From NCBI GenBank assembly GCA_030512335.1, contig JAULSU010000001.1, forward strand, positions 372,001 to 436,000: a stretch of 64,000 bases of DNA, given 5' to 3'. The first letter of the stretch is position 1. Each line of letters opens with the position of its first letter. The notes under the pieces were generated by a model that saw only the letters and a list, made by a program, of their open reading frames with translations, was not told the origin of the DNA and ran no database searches. Made by a program: the position numbers and the translations under genes. The DNA is from Immersiella caudata (Eukaryota; Ascomycota; Sordariomycetes; Sordariales; Lasiosphaeriaceae). Positions 43,040 through 55,283 of the stretch are shown here, piece after piece.

Positions 43040-46000
43040 CTAAAGCCCTACCCCGGTAAAATGGGCCCAGGCTCTGGGGCCCAGAGTCGTACGTCCGCCT
43101 CGCGAGACAAGTAGGCGACACACTTCGTAGATCACGGCCATGTAACAGCTCTCGCCATCGGCCTGAGCAAATCGGTCCTGAAGAACATAATCGAGTGGCG
43201 TTCGGCCTTCCGAGTCCAAAGTGTTAGGGTTCATACCGTGGTCGAAGAGCCATGATGTCAGAGAAGGAGGTGCCAGGTGCAGCACACTGCATGTGTGTTG
43301 GTCCTCTTTGAACATGCAGAACTGGTGACATTGAATCTTTGCGTCCAGCCCGGCCTCCACTGCGCTCTCCATCAGGGCATGCACCAGACGGAGTCGGATC
43401 GAGGACGCGTCTGCTACAAGACCGATGGGCAGGTTCTGCCCAGATTCTTTATCCTCCTCCTCCAGTAACATCGCACGCTCGATTATCGTTGGGTCACATG
43501 TGACACGGTAGCCCGCCGCGAGCAAAATCTGCACTGTATCCAAAATGGCGTAGTTGTCTCCGGATCTGCGCCACGAGGATAAAGCGAAAGAAAGGAGAGG
43601 TTTGCGGCTTCGACGGTTAGAAAGAGGTGACACCCGGACTGCTTCACGGAGATACAGTACGAGCGGAGCGAATGCGGCGAATTCGAGAGCCGTCCAGCCG
43701 GAATAGGTAAGAGTAGAGAACACCCCAGCGGGAATGCTGTCAAGGAATGGCTTGTCGCTATGTCCACGGGAGAGCTCAGCTAAGCGAGCGTGGGTTGCTG
43801 CGTGGTGGAGCATCACACTGCTAAGCTCTTGGTTGGCACTGTCGGGGTATGGGGTGCGGTTCGAGAATCGAAACCCAATGAAGAAAACCTTTGAGTAGAA
43901 CGAGTGGCCGTTGTCCGTGGTGATCTTGGCGAGGTCACCTAGGACCAGTTCCTTAAACCCCAATCCGGTGACGAAGTCGTAGACAGTTTGATGCATCAAC
44001 TGTACTCTGTTCGAGTCTAGGACCTCGACTAGCCCGCCACTGCTGTTGGTTACTCGCCGGCGGGCATCGGCTAGAGCTCTCGAGAGTGGCAAACATTGTG
44101 CGCCCCCTCGCTCGAAGACGGCACGTCCGCTTGCGAAGGTGTCCGAGGAAGCGTAATCGAGCGCGCCATCCAGTTCCAAGAGTGATACCTGACCTATCGT
44201 CTCTGTCGACCGAACGACCAACTCGAGCACAACAAAAGTCTCCCACCTCTGCGCCATGGAGATGCGGTGAATGATCCATGTATAGTAGTCATCGAGCTCC
44301 GTCGGAAATGAACGAAGTAACGCCCGCAGGTGGTCCAGATTATAAGGCCAGCGTACTCGCCCATCCTGGAGGGCAGCTGACAGCTCCTTGACGACTAGGC
44401 GGACCCAAAGAAACACTCCTTGGGCCGCTTCAACGATTTCTGGCACCAATTCACGTAGAACCTATCCACACGGCTCGGCAACGTCGATAGAGCCTAGACA
44501 ATAATCGCGGATGTCGAGCTTAGTTAGGGTCTGCAGGCTGATGTTGGGATAGGTGCCGAACTGTTTCTTGAACACGTCCCATGGCCGGCTCGAGAAGCAC
44601 ACTTTGACGCGCGTAAGCGAAGACGAGGATCGGCCCGCAAGACAAGACAAGAAGCGGCAGATCATGTCCGGGTGCCCGTCAAACTCGTCGAGGGCGTCAA
44701 AGAAGAAGCAAATGTCCAACACAGTGTGCTGCTGGTGGAGAAGTAGTTGAAGGCACTGTTCAAGCTCTTGTATTGTCCAATCCTTGGCGTGAAATGAAGC
44801 GAGATCTTTGGAAGCAATGATAGGGGAGAGGAACGATATCAAATCGGCCCGCTGCTTGAGGATTTGATGAATGATACTCCTCAGGACACCCTCGAAGGAC
44901 CGCTGCAGCAGAGATCCTCGGTAGTAGAAGAAGAAGCCAGCTTTGAGTTCGATCGCTTTGCCGAGCGGCCTATGTCGAAGCTCCCAAGTGCGAGGGTGTT
45001 CGTAGATGAACTTCATTATTGTTGATTTGCCCGATCCGGGTTTTCCATGGATCCAGAAGATACCCCCTTCCTGTGTGAGCCACTTCTGGAACGCGGGCAA
45101 GTCATGGATCCACTCGAATGTGTGTTTGAACTTGTCTTCGATTTGTGATACGCGGAGGCTGAGGTCCGGGGCGTCAAGCGAATCCTGGAACACTGGGCGA
45201 TGTTAACTTCAACGACTCCGGCGGTAGCATGGGGCTTCTAGCCACATACCTTTAAGAGCGGCTTTTTCCCTTTCCCCCTTCGAACCGTCCCGGTGGGCCT
45301 TGATGAAGCGATTCGCGCCTTGAGCAGGCAATGGAGGCGCAGCTTGTTCCAGTGTGTCCTTCGTGACCTGGATGCTGTCGAGTAAAGTGTTATCTTTGGG
45401 TCGTAGCTGAGGAAGGCGTTTGAAGGAGCTGATCTCTTCCAGCTTGGAGATAATGACGTCGAGATCAGGATCGTCTGGGATGAACTTTACCATATCCGAA
45501 TGGTTGCGGTTGATAGCGATGGTGAGCTCGGGAGATTCGTGTATGAGGGGGCAGGTCGCCGAGTCTGGATCAACTAATAGTTTCAGCGGTCCTTTTTTGT
45601 CATAGGACTGTCCTTTCAGCTGGCCGTCAGTTAGCTGAAGAGCGGCGGGCTCAGTTTCGGATGGCAGACTCACAACCGTGGTGTAGGACTCGGACGTCTC
45701 ATACGCCCAAAAGAGTTTCATATGGCGGGTGAAGGACACGCCAGAAAATCTGTTGTCTTGATCTCCGAGGAAAGATGACTGTCTTGAGAGGTCGCGAACT
45801 AGTCGTTCATTGCTCTGCCCCTCAACCATGGCGCTGAGGTGTGACTGTTCCATGCCGAGTGATGGGACTTCAATGAAGATGCCGCCCTTGACCATGCTCA
45901 GCATGGTCTGGCTCTGGAGGGTCGAGCTGGTTGCCAGAGTAAGGAGGGCCTCCTTGAGGACAACACCGCCTAGGCTGTGGGCTAAAAACATGAGAGGCTT

Positions 46001-46652
46001 GCATGATTTGCCCTTCCACCCGTTGGCCTCAAGTTGCTGGATGAGTCCTCTGGCAAGGTGTGGGACTGTTTGGAACGAGCTGCTGCCGATGAGCTGTGTG
46101 TCGTACCCGTACAGGCAAACCCTGACACCGGGTAGGTTTCGAGGAAGGTCGTCTCGTGCCCACATGTAAGTTTTGTCGTCGCCCCTTGGGTGCCATGACC
46201 CAAATGGGTGACTTGCGAGGCCGGAGATTAGGATGCAGCTTCAAAATGAGTCAGCATTCTTGTGTGGCTTCAAACATCGGCGATAAGCCGCACTCAGCAT
46301 GATGTGCCGCCGACTCCACGTCATTCAGCGGTGTAATCCCGAGGAAATTAGTATCGAGTACGAGGCTGCCGGGTTGATCGCGCAGAGGGAACGCCCGTTG
46401 CGTTTTGCTGGCGTCCGAGTTGGCGAGGAACGCAATCGGTCCGACGAACATCAGCGTCGCGACGCGGGATGGCGGGTTCTCTCATGGTTGCACGGTGATT
46501 GCCAGGGAGTACACCCGAATGCTTTCTTTTGAGAGTCCCTCAATTGCAGCGCTCAGGACTTTTGCGACATCCTCGAAGGTCCTTGCGCTATTGGGAATGC
46601 GACGGAGTCGGAAGACACGCGGTGGGGGTGCTGGCACCGGCGATGCTTCCAT
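43040..46652 (-). pseudogene. SesB-type hydrolase - NACHT NLR gene broken by two in-frame stops
   Basis: Exons are 46294-46652, 45250-46238 and 43040-45192, joined by canonical introns of 55 and 57 bases. The N-terminal part leads into HHADCILISGLASHPFGSW and FLAHSLGGVVLKEAL, the alpha/beta-hydrolase of SesB-like NLRs with the Ser nucleophile. It is followed by a NACHT ATPase: Walker A IHGKPGSGKST and Walker B DICFFFDALDE. A winged-helix region follows (QGVFLWVRLVV). The C-terminus has ankyrin-like units (HTCSVLHLAPPSLTSWL, EGRTPLDYVLQ). A TGA (46482-46484) stands where relatives have Trp, and a TAG (44462-44464) lies between EPCG and VLRELVPEIV. The flanking frame is intact in both cases. 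An intact gene would sense non-self and trigger cell death; this copy would not give a full protein without readthrough. Confidence 0.8.
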
Positions 46653-47298
46653 CCTAGGCCCGGGATCAAGGTGCCGCGAGAGCAGACTTGAATAACATTG
46701 TGGCCGAGCCGGGCAGTTGGGTGACAAAGGCAATGTTTTTTGATGCGACAAGAGGTTTTTCACGATCGGGCTCCGAATCGCGCCTTCCGGCACCATGGCT
46801 GTGAAGCGCTCCACGTGAGCGGGGTCAGCGACACCTCGCATGTTGCATATAGCAATACGTCCCCCCCAAAAAGAACACCCCTTTTATGAAATACACAGCA
46901 GAAAGTGCTCAGCAGCCTCATTTCTGTCCTCTTCGTTTTTGTTGTCGGCAGGAATAAAGGTCCTGTGGTGTCTCGAAGCGAGAGGCGACGGCTTTGGACG
47001 TTGATTCAAACAACAGTGGAGGGTCTGTGCTAGAAGAGAGGGTGAAGGTTAAAAATGAGAGAGAATGCGGTGGCGTTCTGGGGGCTATATGGCATTAGGT
47101 CGAGCTTGACATTCAAGTTTCGCTGGCACATGGACAATTTCATGGAAGGCAGCTGGTCAAATCTTGTTGATTTCTCTTCCACCTCAACGGTCACGCCGCT
47201 TCCACAACCGGGTATCACATTAGCGACAGTATCCCCATCCATACACCCAAACCCAAGACAAAGGAAAACCCAAAAGTGCTACAAAAACACCATCCCCT
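46653..47298. other. Intergenic, 646 bases
   Basis: Promoter side of the NLR gene and 3' flank of the next minus-strand gene. No gene is supported. Confidence 0.5.
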
Positions 47299-48493
47299 TC
47301 ACTCACAAGGCGAGTCAAAAGCCTCCATAACCTCCCTCAACTCCCTCACATACTCATCGGCGCTAAACTTCCTAAACCCCCTCGCCGCCAACTCAACCTC
47401 CTCCTCCAGTATCGCCACCGCCCTCTCATGATTCTCCCCCGCTACATCCGCCTTCCCCTCCAACACCAACCCCAACAACGCATGCAGCGCCGCCGCCTGC
47501 TCAGCTTTATACTCCAACGGCGTCTCCGGGCGTCCGGCCACGGGGGTGACGTCCTCATCGTACGCGCTATCCACGTGCATGACCTCCGTCCATTCATCCT
47601 CCTCGGGCTGCGCGAGGGGTATCTTATCCCCATTCGAAACCCTCCTTCTGTTTCCGTCCCGGACGCTCATCCGCTGCCTTCGGCTTTGCAGATACGGCTT
47701 GGATCTCCTCAAACTGCTACTCGCGCTCCCAGCCCCAGAGTTCTGCGACGGCAACACCGGGAGGGAATACCGCGGGGACGCATCGACGGGGGGAGAGATG
47801 GGCACGACGGAGATGGTTTCCGTTTGGGGGATTGTAGAGGGCGGGAGCATGCAGGGGTATTGGAACTGGAAGAAGTCGATGTCGGAGTCATCGGCGGAGG
47901 GGTTGTTGAGAGGGATTTTCGCTGGGACGGCGGGCGGTTTTTTGCGGAACGGGCGCGTGGAGTGGTGGTGCTGGGGCGCGGGCGCGGGCGACGGCCCGGG
48001 GTGGTTCCGGGCGGACGTGGATCGGGGGTGGGGATTTGCGGACCGGGATTATTAGTGGGGACAGGCGGGGCGGGGCTGGGCGCTTCGGAGCCGGGGTAGT
48101 TTGTTTGGGTTGGGAGGATGGTGAGGAGGCGAGGGTGGCTCCTGGCCGAAGGGATTGTCTTGGTGAAGGGGAGAGGGGCGATACTTGGTAGAAGTATGGG
48201 ATGTATTGGACTTGCTGCTGCACGGCGGTGTTTTGCTGGGCGGCGCGGGATTTCGGGTGCCCGGGGGTCGGATGTGCAGGTCGGGATGGAGGCGGCAAAG
48301 GTTGGTACGCTTGGTAGAGCTGATAGGGATGATGTATTTGGGTTTGGTAGGTCTGGTATGTTTGATGCGACTGGTGTGCTTGTTGTGATGGTTGGGGTTG
48401 GTATGGTTGGTATGGTTGGTATGATGTCGTCGACTGGTGAGGAGGGACTGCTGGCGGCTTCGGCGCCGACGCGAAGAAACTGTGTCTCGCCAT
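47299..48493 (-). CDS. Unknown protein with Tyr-Gln-Pro repeats
   Basis: Exon 1 is 48044-48493 and exon 2 is 47299-47970, giving about 373 residues. The start MARHSFFASAPKPPAVPPHQ is followed by repeats of YQPYQPYQPQPSQQ and HQTYQTYQTQ type and by Pro/Arg-rich sequence. The coding frame changes between LSPLIIP and HHHSTRPFRKKPPAVPAKIP. An intron 47971-48043 (GTCCGC..CCCAG) restores the frame but has no clear branch site, so a frameshift is an alternative. The C-terminus is helical (EYKAEQAAALHALLGLVLEG, ending AFDSPCE) and looks folded. No family is recognised. The protein is probably a disordered scaffold. Confidence 0.6.
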
Positions 48494-49709
48494 GCTTCTT
48501 GGTTACACTGAACCGCCGCTTCTGAGCCTGCTCCCCAGATTCTGAGCAGGTGGTGAGGTAGTATTTAATTTATTTCCTCTTCTTTGTCCGCAATGGTTGG
48601 TCGCTGGGTCGTCGTGGCCGGTCTTGTGGAGCTGTGCGGAAATAGCTCCAACGGTCGATGGGTCGAGAGTTAAAATTGATCGATCAGCGAGGGTCAGAGC
48701 TGAGCTGGGGAGCAACGGCGATTTCATATGGCCTGAGAGGCGATTGCCCACCGCTCAGCTCACGCTTCTGGCCATGGCCACGCCGCCGGCTCTGCGGTCG
48801 CGCCGCTGTGCTCAGCAGTGGCTCAAGCCCTCGCCCTTGCTAACAACGTGGTGAGGAATGCAGTCATGTGTTTTGCTGGCCCAAAACGGGAGCCCTCCCC
48901 GCTATTCTGGAAGGTTGGCCAATCAGAGCTGAGGCCCCGTGCCTGCGGGCGTGGCTGGCGAGCGACCCGACCAACCACAGCAACGCTCCTGCAGTATTCT
49001 TAGCACTTGGTAGGCTGGGGCGCAGTCAGGCTTATCCCGGGGGCTCGGCGTTCCCACCACTGTCAGCTCTTCGCACAGCACCATCTTGGAGTTCGAGGGG
49101 TCGGCCATTGGGCTTCCGTTGGTATCCGACCCGAGAGAATGGACCCCAAGTCGGCTCAACCTGGTCTGTTTGGGCGTCGGTCAGTGCTGTTGACGCTGAA
49201 ACAACCCTAACCCAGTTGGCGCCTCGCTGTGTTCCCATTCCGCAAGTTGACGATTCGCTCTTTCCACATACTTCATAAAATAAAATCTTCGCCCTCGTTC
49301 TAGATTTGGTCAGTCTGCTTCGCAGAGTACCTAGGTAACTACAGTTTTTGCTCCTTTAGCCCCCGCAAAAGCATGCATTCCCCTCCCACAGCCCGCCGCC
49401 CCCGCCTCCCCCATGATGTGGTCCTTGGTTTCACCAGCCCAACCCGCGCTCCGCCATAAAAAAACAAACAAAACCCAGCGACCCGGCCATGCTATACAAA
49501 CTGCCAAATGCCCGTCTGACGGGCCTGGCGCGACCCTTTTCTCCACACGGCGCCGGCCTCCATTTTTAGCCAGCAACAAACAAATGGAACCCCACCCAAA
49601 CTCCTCACCATCCCATTAATCCCACCGATCCCCCCCCCCCTTCCCCAAATTCCCCCGACCGGCCCCAGCGACATGGTCCAAATCACCAGCTGGCCGACTG
49701 CCGCCGCAA
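48494..49709. other. Intergenic, 1.2 kb
   Basis: No supported gene. C-rich tracts lie around 49633-49642. A minus-strand hydrophobic frame (49722-49660) reads VVVIAAAVGQLVIWTMSLG. It could be a spliced continuation of the next gene, but no junction was found. Confidence 0.4.
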
Positions 49710-50306
49710 TCACGACCACCACCCCGCCCGCCCATTCGGCAACCCACCACTATCCACCCTCTGCGCATTCGCGTGTGCATTCACATTCATATTCACATTC
49801 GTCCTCCCCGCGCCCCCCTGCCTCGGCCCCTGCGGTCCCGGCGTCGGTCCCCTCCTCCCCATAGGCGACCCCGAATTCGAACTCGGCCTCCTCATCTCCT
49901 CCAACCTCTTCTGCAGCGCCGACGCATTCCACAGCCGTCGCACATGCAACTGCTTCAAATTCTCATCGTACGCTGGGGCCGAGACCCGCTCAAAGAGGAG
50001 CATGCTCTCGGCCCAGCGCGAGGCGTACTGCTCGTCGGCGTCGTCAAAGGTGAAGGTGATGCTGTCCTCGTCGTCGGGGAGCCGGCAGGTGATGAACCAG
50101 GTAATGAAGCTGGGCAGGGCGAGGGTGACTTCTTTGGTGGCGGGGTTGAAGCGCGGGGCGCGACGGTAGGAGGGGAGCGAGGGGTTGCGTTGGCGGTCTT
50201 CGGATTCGAGGTGTTTGACGTAAGCTTGGGCTATTGCACGGTGGGAGAAGACTAGGCTGATGCGGTCGTCGGTGACGGAGACGTCGACGGCTGCGAGGGT
50301 GGGCAT
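49710..50306 (-). CDS. Unknown protein with disordered C-terminus
   Basis: Single exon, 198 residues from the ATG at 50306. The upstream part of the frame is non-coding in character. The N-terminal 130 residues look folded (ISLVFSHRAIAQAYVKHLES, EVTLALPSFITWFITCRLPD, DADEQYASRWAESMLLFERV). The rest is Gly/Pro/Arg/Asn-rich with an Asn/Met/Ala repeat (NVNMNVNAHANAQ). No signal peptide or membrane segment. The family is not recognised. Confidence 0.65.
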   Translation of the reverse strand: MPTLAAVDVSVTDDRISLVFSHRAIAQAYVKHLESEDRQRNPSLPSYRRAPRFNPATKEVTLALPSFITWFITCRLPDDEDSITFTFDDADEQYASRWAESMLLFERVSAPAYDENLKQLHVRRLWNASALQKRLEEMRRPSSNSGSPMGRRGPTPGPQGPRQGGAGRTNVNMNVNAHANAQRVDSGGLPNGRAGWWS

Positions 50307-51667
50307 GGCGTGAGGTGAGTGGAGGTGATTTGTGATCAGTCCCTTTGTGAAATGTGCCGGGGTTGTTGTGATGATGCAAGTGATGATAATCCGCTCTTGG
50401 TGTTGACCTGTCTTGGCGATTGACAAAATCCGCAACTGTCAAAGTCGCAGAGGTTGAGCGTGAGAGTTGACGTCGACGCAGATCCCCGACAAGAGAGGAG
50501 ACACTTCCGAGTTGAAGCCTCTTAATTCTGCGCAGTCTGCATCGCTGGGCTGTGATTCACGGGCAAATTCCTGCTCCCCTGACCAATGGTATCGCTACAG
50601 TTGTTCCCGGGCAGTCTCCCACGTCCTCGTGCATGTCGAAGCCCACTTCGTGGCCCTCACTCAGCCAGTAATCGGGGCGACAACGCCGACGCTATTCCGC
50701 TCCTGGGGATAGCCTCACAGTTGGGTCTTGCAAAGGGCCACATAGCGGTCGCGCCCACCCTACTTGCGCCCGACCAGTTGTCAGTTGCCAATTCGGAGAG
50801 TTTCATTTACGGGTCTCGATGCCACCCCTCTTTGAGCCTCAGGTTAAAATGGCCGGCCTGAGCATGTCTTTGGGCGGAAAAGGTTGACAGTGATTGAGAC
50901 ACGAACACCAATCCTTTGCGCGAATTGCTGGATTCATCGTATGGGTAGCAATAGGCATTGATGCCCCGCCATGAGTCGACGCAACTGATGTCGGAACACG
51001 TGTAACGAACGGGAGGGGAGTGCAGCCAAGTTGGAGTACGCAGCAAGAGTTAGGAAGATTGTTGATGATAGGATTGAGACCAATTTATAAGCAACGACTT
51101 GTCTTATTTCCAGAAGCACAAAGAACATTGGGCTCACTTGTATTCCCAGTTTGGCCTGATCCAATTCTGCGGTGGGAGAACGACTTGGCCCGCGGGACAT
51201 CCTTCCTGCCCACTGGCTCGTGCCCAAGAGGTCAAAGAGCTCAAGATCAAGCAAATGAAGCAGAACCGGGGGATCGGACAGTCTCAACGGGCGAGGGGCA
51301 ACGGGCGAGGGCAGCGGCTGAAAGAAAGCTGAAAAGGCTCGCAGAAAAGCAGCAAAGATTGAGAGAGTGCAAGAGGCTGAGACACGACCTCGCCCAAGCG
51401 AAGACCGGCGCCCTACGATGATCTAAAACGGCCTTCGCTAGACGGGCACAGGCCTAACTTCGTGGGCTCAAGCCGTTCTTTCCCTCCTTCACAGGTCTGC
51501 TCGCTATCTGAAAAGGCCTGTTTTGCCGCCAAATCAACGAGTTCAGTTCTTGAATAGAGGACCTAGAGGGGCACTCCACAGCGGTCTCCTGCAGTGTACC
51601 TCGGCTAAGCTCCGCAGATCTCATCCCACGTCCATTTGATCCCTGGCCAAATCGCGAAGCATTGCAG
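50307..51667. other. Intergenic, 1.36 kb
   Basis: No convincing gene. Frames with Arg/Gln-rich composition (51250-51420) are compositional. Confidence 0.45.
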
Positions 51668-52177
51668 TTACCAGCTCGCTGAGAAGTAGCCAGAATAACC
51701 AGAAAAAGAACTTTCTCCACGACGGCTTGAACTCCGCTTCCTGTACGAAATTGATGCCTTCTCGTAGAGGAGAGACTCAAGACTTGTCGAGACTCCATCA
51801 AGCTGCGTATTGACCTCTGCCACGTTTCTCTTGACCTTATTGACTTCCGAACCCACTTTCTTAAATTTGTCCTCGAAGCCTGCCACCTTGCGTGTCCCAG
51901 ACGCCGCCACCAGAACCACCACCGCCACGGTCACCACCGTTAACACCCTCCCCGGCCGCCCCGGCGTTTGTCGCTCTCGCCGGCACCGCCTGCTTCGCCT
52001 CCCACATTGCTGGCACCGCGAAAGCAGCGACCAAGAAGGCATAAGAGACAGACTGGTGTAACACAGAGGACAAGAGGAAGAAGAATAGTGGGAAGAGGAA
52101 CAAGGCAAGCAAGTTGAGAGGCTCATCATCGAGGTAGAAGAGAGATAGAAATCAAAGTGGCTAACGGCTTTTTGCAT
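51668..52177 (-). CDS. Possible small membrane/coiled-coil protein
   Basis: An ATG at 52177 opens 169 residues. The second half looks coding: a membrane segment (VLTVVTVAVVVLVAAS) followed by a coiled coil (FEDKFKKVGSEVNKVKRNVA) and a basic Ser-rich end. The first half is Cys/Ser-rich, and an alternative frame in the same place (52112-51861) is also hydrophobic (LALFLFPLFFFLLSSVL). The real start or an intron is therefore unclear. No family is recognised. Confidence 0.35.
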   Translation of the reverse strand: MQKAVSHFDFYLSSTSMMSLSTCLPCSSSHYSSSSCPLCYTSLSLMPSWSLLSRCQQCGRRSRRCRRERQTPGRPGRVLTVVTVAVVVLVAASGTRKVAGFEDKFKKVGSEVNKVKRNVAEVNTQLDGVSTSLESLLYEKASISYRKRSSSRRGESSFSGYSGYFSASW

Positions 52178-53794
52178 ACTTTATAGGCCTTGCGTTTGGA
52201 GATGGAGGGCGTGGAATCGTTCAATACCCAAGGCCGTCTCCAGTTCTCTACAGGGCTCCTTGTCGGCCCACGTGGGTGGTCAAACTCATTTCTCTCGTCA
52301 TGTGTCAGTCAAGTTGAAGCCCAGCGACCCAAGCGCCCCTCGATCTTGAGAGGGCGGGTACGCAACCCGGGTGACTCCAGGCCTCGGCCTTTGTCAAGAA
52401 AAATGGGGGACACAATGTAGATGCGGAAAAGGAAACCAAGCTCACACTGTGGTGCACAACTTCAACCAGCTTTGCTTTAGTTCTCCAGAGCGGTTGTCCC
52501 TAATGGTCTCAGACGATAATGAATTCTCTGTACTCGCCGCAGTCCTCGTTTAATGCGCCCTTATCTCCAATCTAGTCGTATATATATACTGCGGTAACGG
52601 AGTTTAACTCCTTGTTGTCAGCGTCTGGATGGAGACAGAGTATAGTGCGGTTGCCAGAAAGGTAGAAAATAAGATCGCCGGGCTAGATGGGCAACGCGCC
52701 GATACTGATATTCATGAATATAAGTCGTTGAATGATCTGTTGCGAGTCCGAAAACGTGTTGTCCCGTGCAACTTGCTGTGGGATCCCAAACTCCCGCATC
52801 GTGGTAAGCTGGTCTTTGGATTTGACTTTATGGCTGCAAGCCATAAATAAACGCAACGTATAAAAAACACAAACACCAAGGCCCCGTGTTCAAACACAAT
52901 GGGTATCAACGTAATTTTCACAAGCCAAAAAAAACCAGTGGTAAGGTAGTCAGTCTCCGAGACTTGCTCCTCATGGCACCCCTCGATGAGCGCGGCACGT
53001 CTATCGCCTGTGTTGACTTTGTCCTCGAGGATATTCCATCAGTCTTGGGGCTGCCTCGGATTGTATCGCGGAGCGTCAAGTCATCTCCGTAAGGTTTTGT
53101 ACCTGTAGTTATGCTCTCTGAGATGCCTATGGCCCGGATGGGTCCCCACCCCAAACAGCTGTGAAATGCTTCCAGCAAATAGCTGAATACCTACACATGC
53201 TCCTGGAATGCTGAAAAATTGATCCACTTCCTGAAAATACGGATTCTATAGAGTTCTCTGGAGATTTCTCTGGCCAACTTGAACGTGCGTTGCCACCCAC
53301 CTTCGACAAGTATCTTGGCTCGCACGTTCTGGGGTAGTCGGGACGCGTTTTCCGCGCTAAATCTCCGATCACACTTTGCCCAGAATCCCGATACCGTGTT
53401 CATTTGAAGACCACTGACGTGCAGTTTGGAGACCGTGATCTTTGAAGTGAAACCTTGATGCATGTCCCAGGTGGTCTAACCCTCAGGTCTGGTTATGCTT
53501 CTGAATCTCATATTTTGGATCATCCAAAGCTACCTATCTCTTTAATTAGAGTTAGGCTGACTTGCGAATGCTTTCTGAATTTCATGTTTGGGTTGCCTAA
53601 ATTTGCCTCTCTCTTTAGAAGCTAAAGTAAATCGCGCCTTCCGCCAGCAAGCTTTCGCGCCCCACAAACTAAATATTTCGTCCTTTCCCTAGATGTAAAT
53701 TCCATCCTCCTTCCTCAATCTCCTCCTTCTTTCTTCTGAATTTACCACGCTGATCTTTACTCGATCAATCACTTCTCCAAGAACTAAAATCACA
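52178..53794. other. Gene-poor, lower-GC stretch
   Basis: Base composition shifts to higher AT than the flanks. Only short frames are present (52629-52850, 52886-53092, minus 53191-53463), without recognisable domains. It may be remnant mobile DNA, but I found neither terminal repeats nor transposase or reverse-transcriptase motifs. The last 100 bases are the CT-rich leader of the next gene. Confidence 0.4.
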
Positions 53795-55095
53795 ATGGCC
53801 TCATTCCAAGGTGGGCCCCAGAGGCGTCGCTCTACGTTTCGTCGGAGTCTATCGCATACCCAACGTCTCCGACCCTCGACCAAGACCTTGAGTCGAACCT
53901 ACGACTCCTCAGCCTCCTCGATCAGTCAACCGCCGACCAATCTCCCTCGCCCGACAGCGCTAGCGGGACGCTGGCTGCTCGAACAAAGTTGGACAAAGAG
54001 CTTCACCGAATGCTCTCCCTCAGGAGCCAAATTTCGACATCCTCCTCTACCGCTGAGCGGCACGCCGAGGCCCAGGCTAAAGGCAAGACAGTTTTTCGCA
54101 AGATTGGAGCCGGCGCCTGTGGCTCAGTCTTCGCCCAAGATGGAAAGTCGCTCGTTATCAAGCTCGCCAAATCTTCCGACCATACTGAGCTCTGGAACGA
54201 TTACCAGATGCATGAAGCGATCGCCCGCGAATTTCGCCGGTACATCATCGATGAAGCCAGAGTTCCCGAGTGTTATTTCTTCGTCCCGAGTGACAGAGAG
54301 TCATTCTGGGAGAAGCATCCGGAGCTGCTCGGTGCAGCAAAAGAGGTGTGCAACCTCCCGACAGCAGCCCTCATTACCGAGCGAATCATGCCGCTCCCCT
54401 CGACAACACGCGAGCTTTTGATCGACAAGTACTGCGCACCGAGAATCCAGGACAAGGCGCATGCAGACTTTGCCAACAGAGATTGTCTTGTTCGGGTATA
54501 CCTAGGATCGATGCAAGGCAAGGTTCACACCGGGATGTTTTTCTCTCTTCGGAACTTCAAGCTACACCTTAACCACATGATGGACCTGGAGCTGGACACC
54601 GAGGCACTTGCTCGTAGAATGGGAAGTGCACTGGCTGTATTGCACTGGGGAGCAAAGACGGACGCACGGGATGTGGAGTTTGTCCTGGGCAGCTCAACGG
54701 AGAAAACGGTCGCGGCGAAGCCTATCTCTGTCAAGGACCTCAAGCCCTGCACCTATACCGGACCCCCGACGGATGAGATCGAGGACTTCTTCTATCGCGT
54801 TACAGAGCTGTTCGTGCTGGACTTCAACCAGGTTAGGACCATCACCATGGATGACGAGGGAGTGGCAATGGCTGTGGAGGCATGGCGAATCAACGACCCC
54901 TATTATCCCAAGCCCCTTCGACAGACCGCGGCGGAACGAAATGTCTGGGAGGCCTTCGTCATTAGCTATCTAGCCGCATCGCAAGAGGTGATGGGCCTGG
55001 AGAGATGTCAAGGAAAGATTTTGGCTTTGCCTCGGAAGTTCATCTCAGGGATCACAGAGGTGGAAAGGGCCAAGATACTATCGCGGGCTGCATAA
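53795..55095 (+). CDS. DUF3669-family protein with an apparent one-base frameshift near its start
   Basis: The body, in the frame running to the stop at 55093-55095, carries the DUF3669 pattern: FRKIGAGACGSVFAQDGKSL, IKLAKSSDHTELWNDYQMHE, PECYFFVPSD, ALITERIMPLP, NRDCLVRVYLGS, FFSLRNFKLHLNHMMDLELD and ALAVLHWGAKTDARDVEFVL. Upstream this frame reads EASLYVSSESIAYPTSPTLD with no ATG before a stop. The only ATG in a good context (53795, CACAATGGCC) gives MASFQGG in a different frame. One extra G in GTGGGCCCC (53810-53818) would join them as MASFQGG-APEASLYV, giving about 433 residues. Function is unknown; DUF3669 looks like a degenerate kinase-like fold in related proteins. Confidence 0.7.
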
Positions 55096-55283
55096 CGGGG
55101 CAGTATGCTTGAATGTATTTCTTAGTCAACCGTAGCTAGAGGCATGACCCCTCATGGTAGAGAATGATTGCGGATGATCCAAGTCCACTTTGCATTTCGG
55201 TGAATATTGTTTCTAAGTTTTAGCTGGTAGTTCTTCTTTAATACTGAATTTGGCTGAATGTGGTCGATCCAAGTCGCATCAAC

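Noticed and set aside
52178..53794. Possible transposon remnant
   Set aside because: The base composition shift is suggestive, but no terminal repeats, target-site duplications or transposase motifs were seen.
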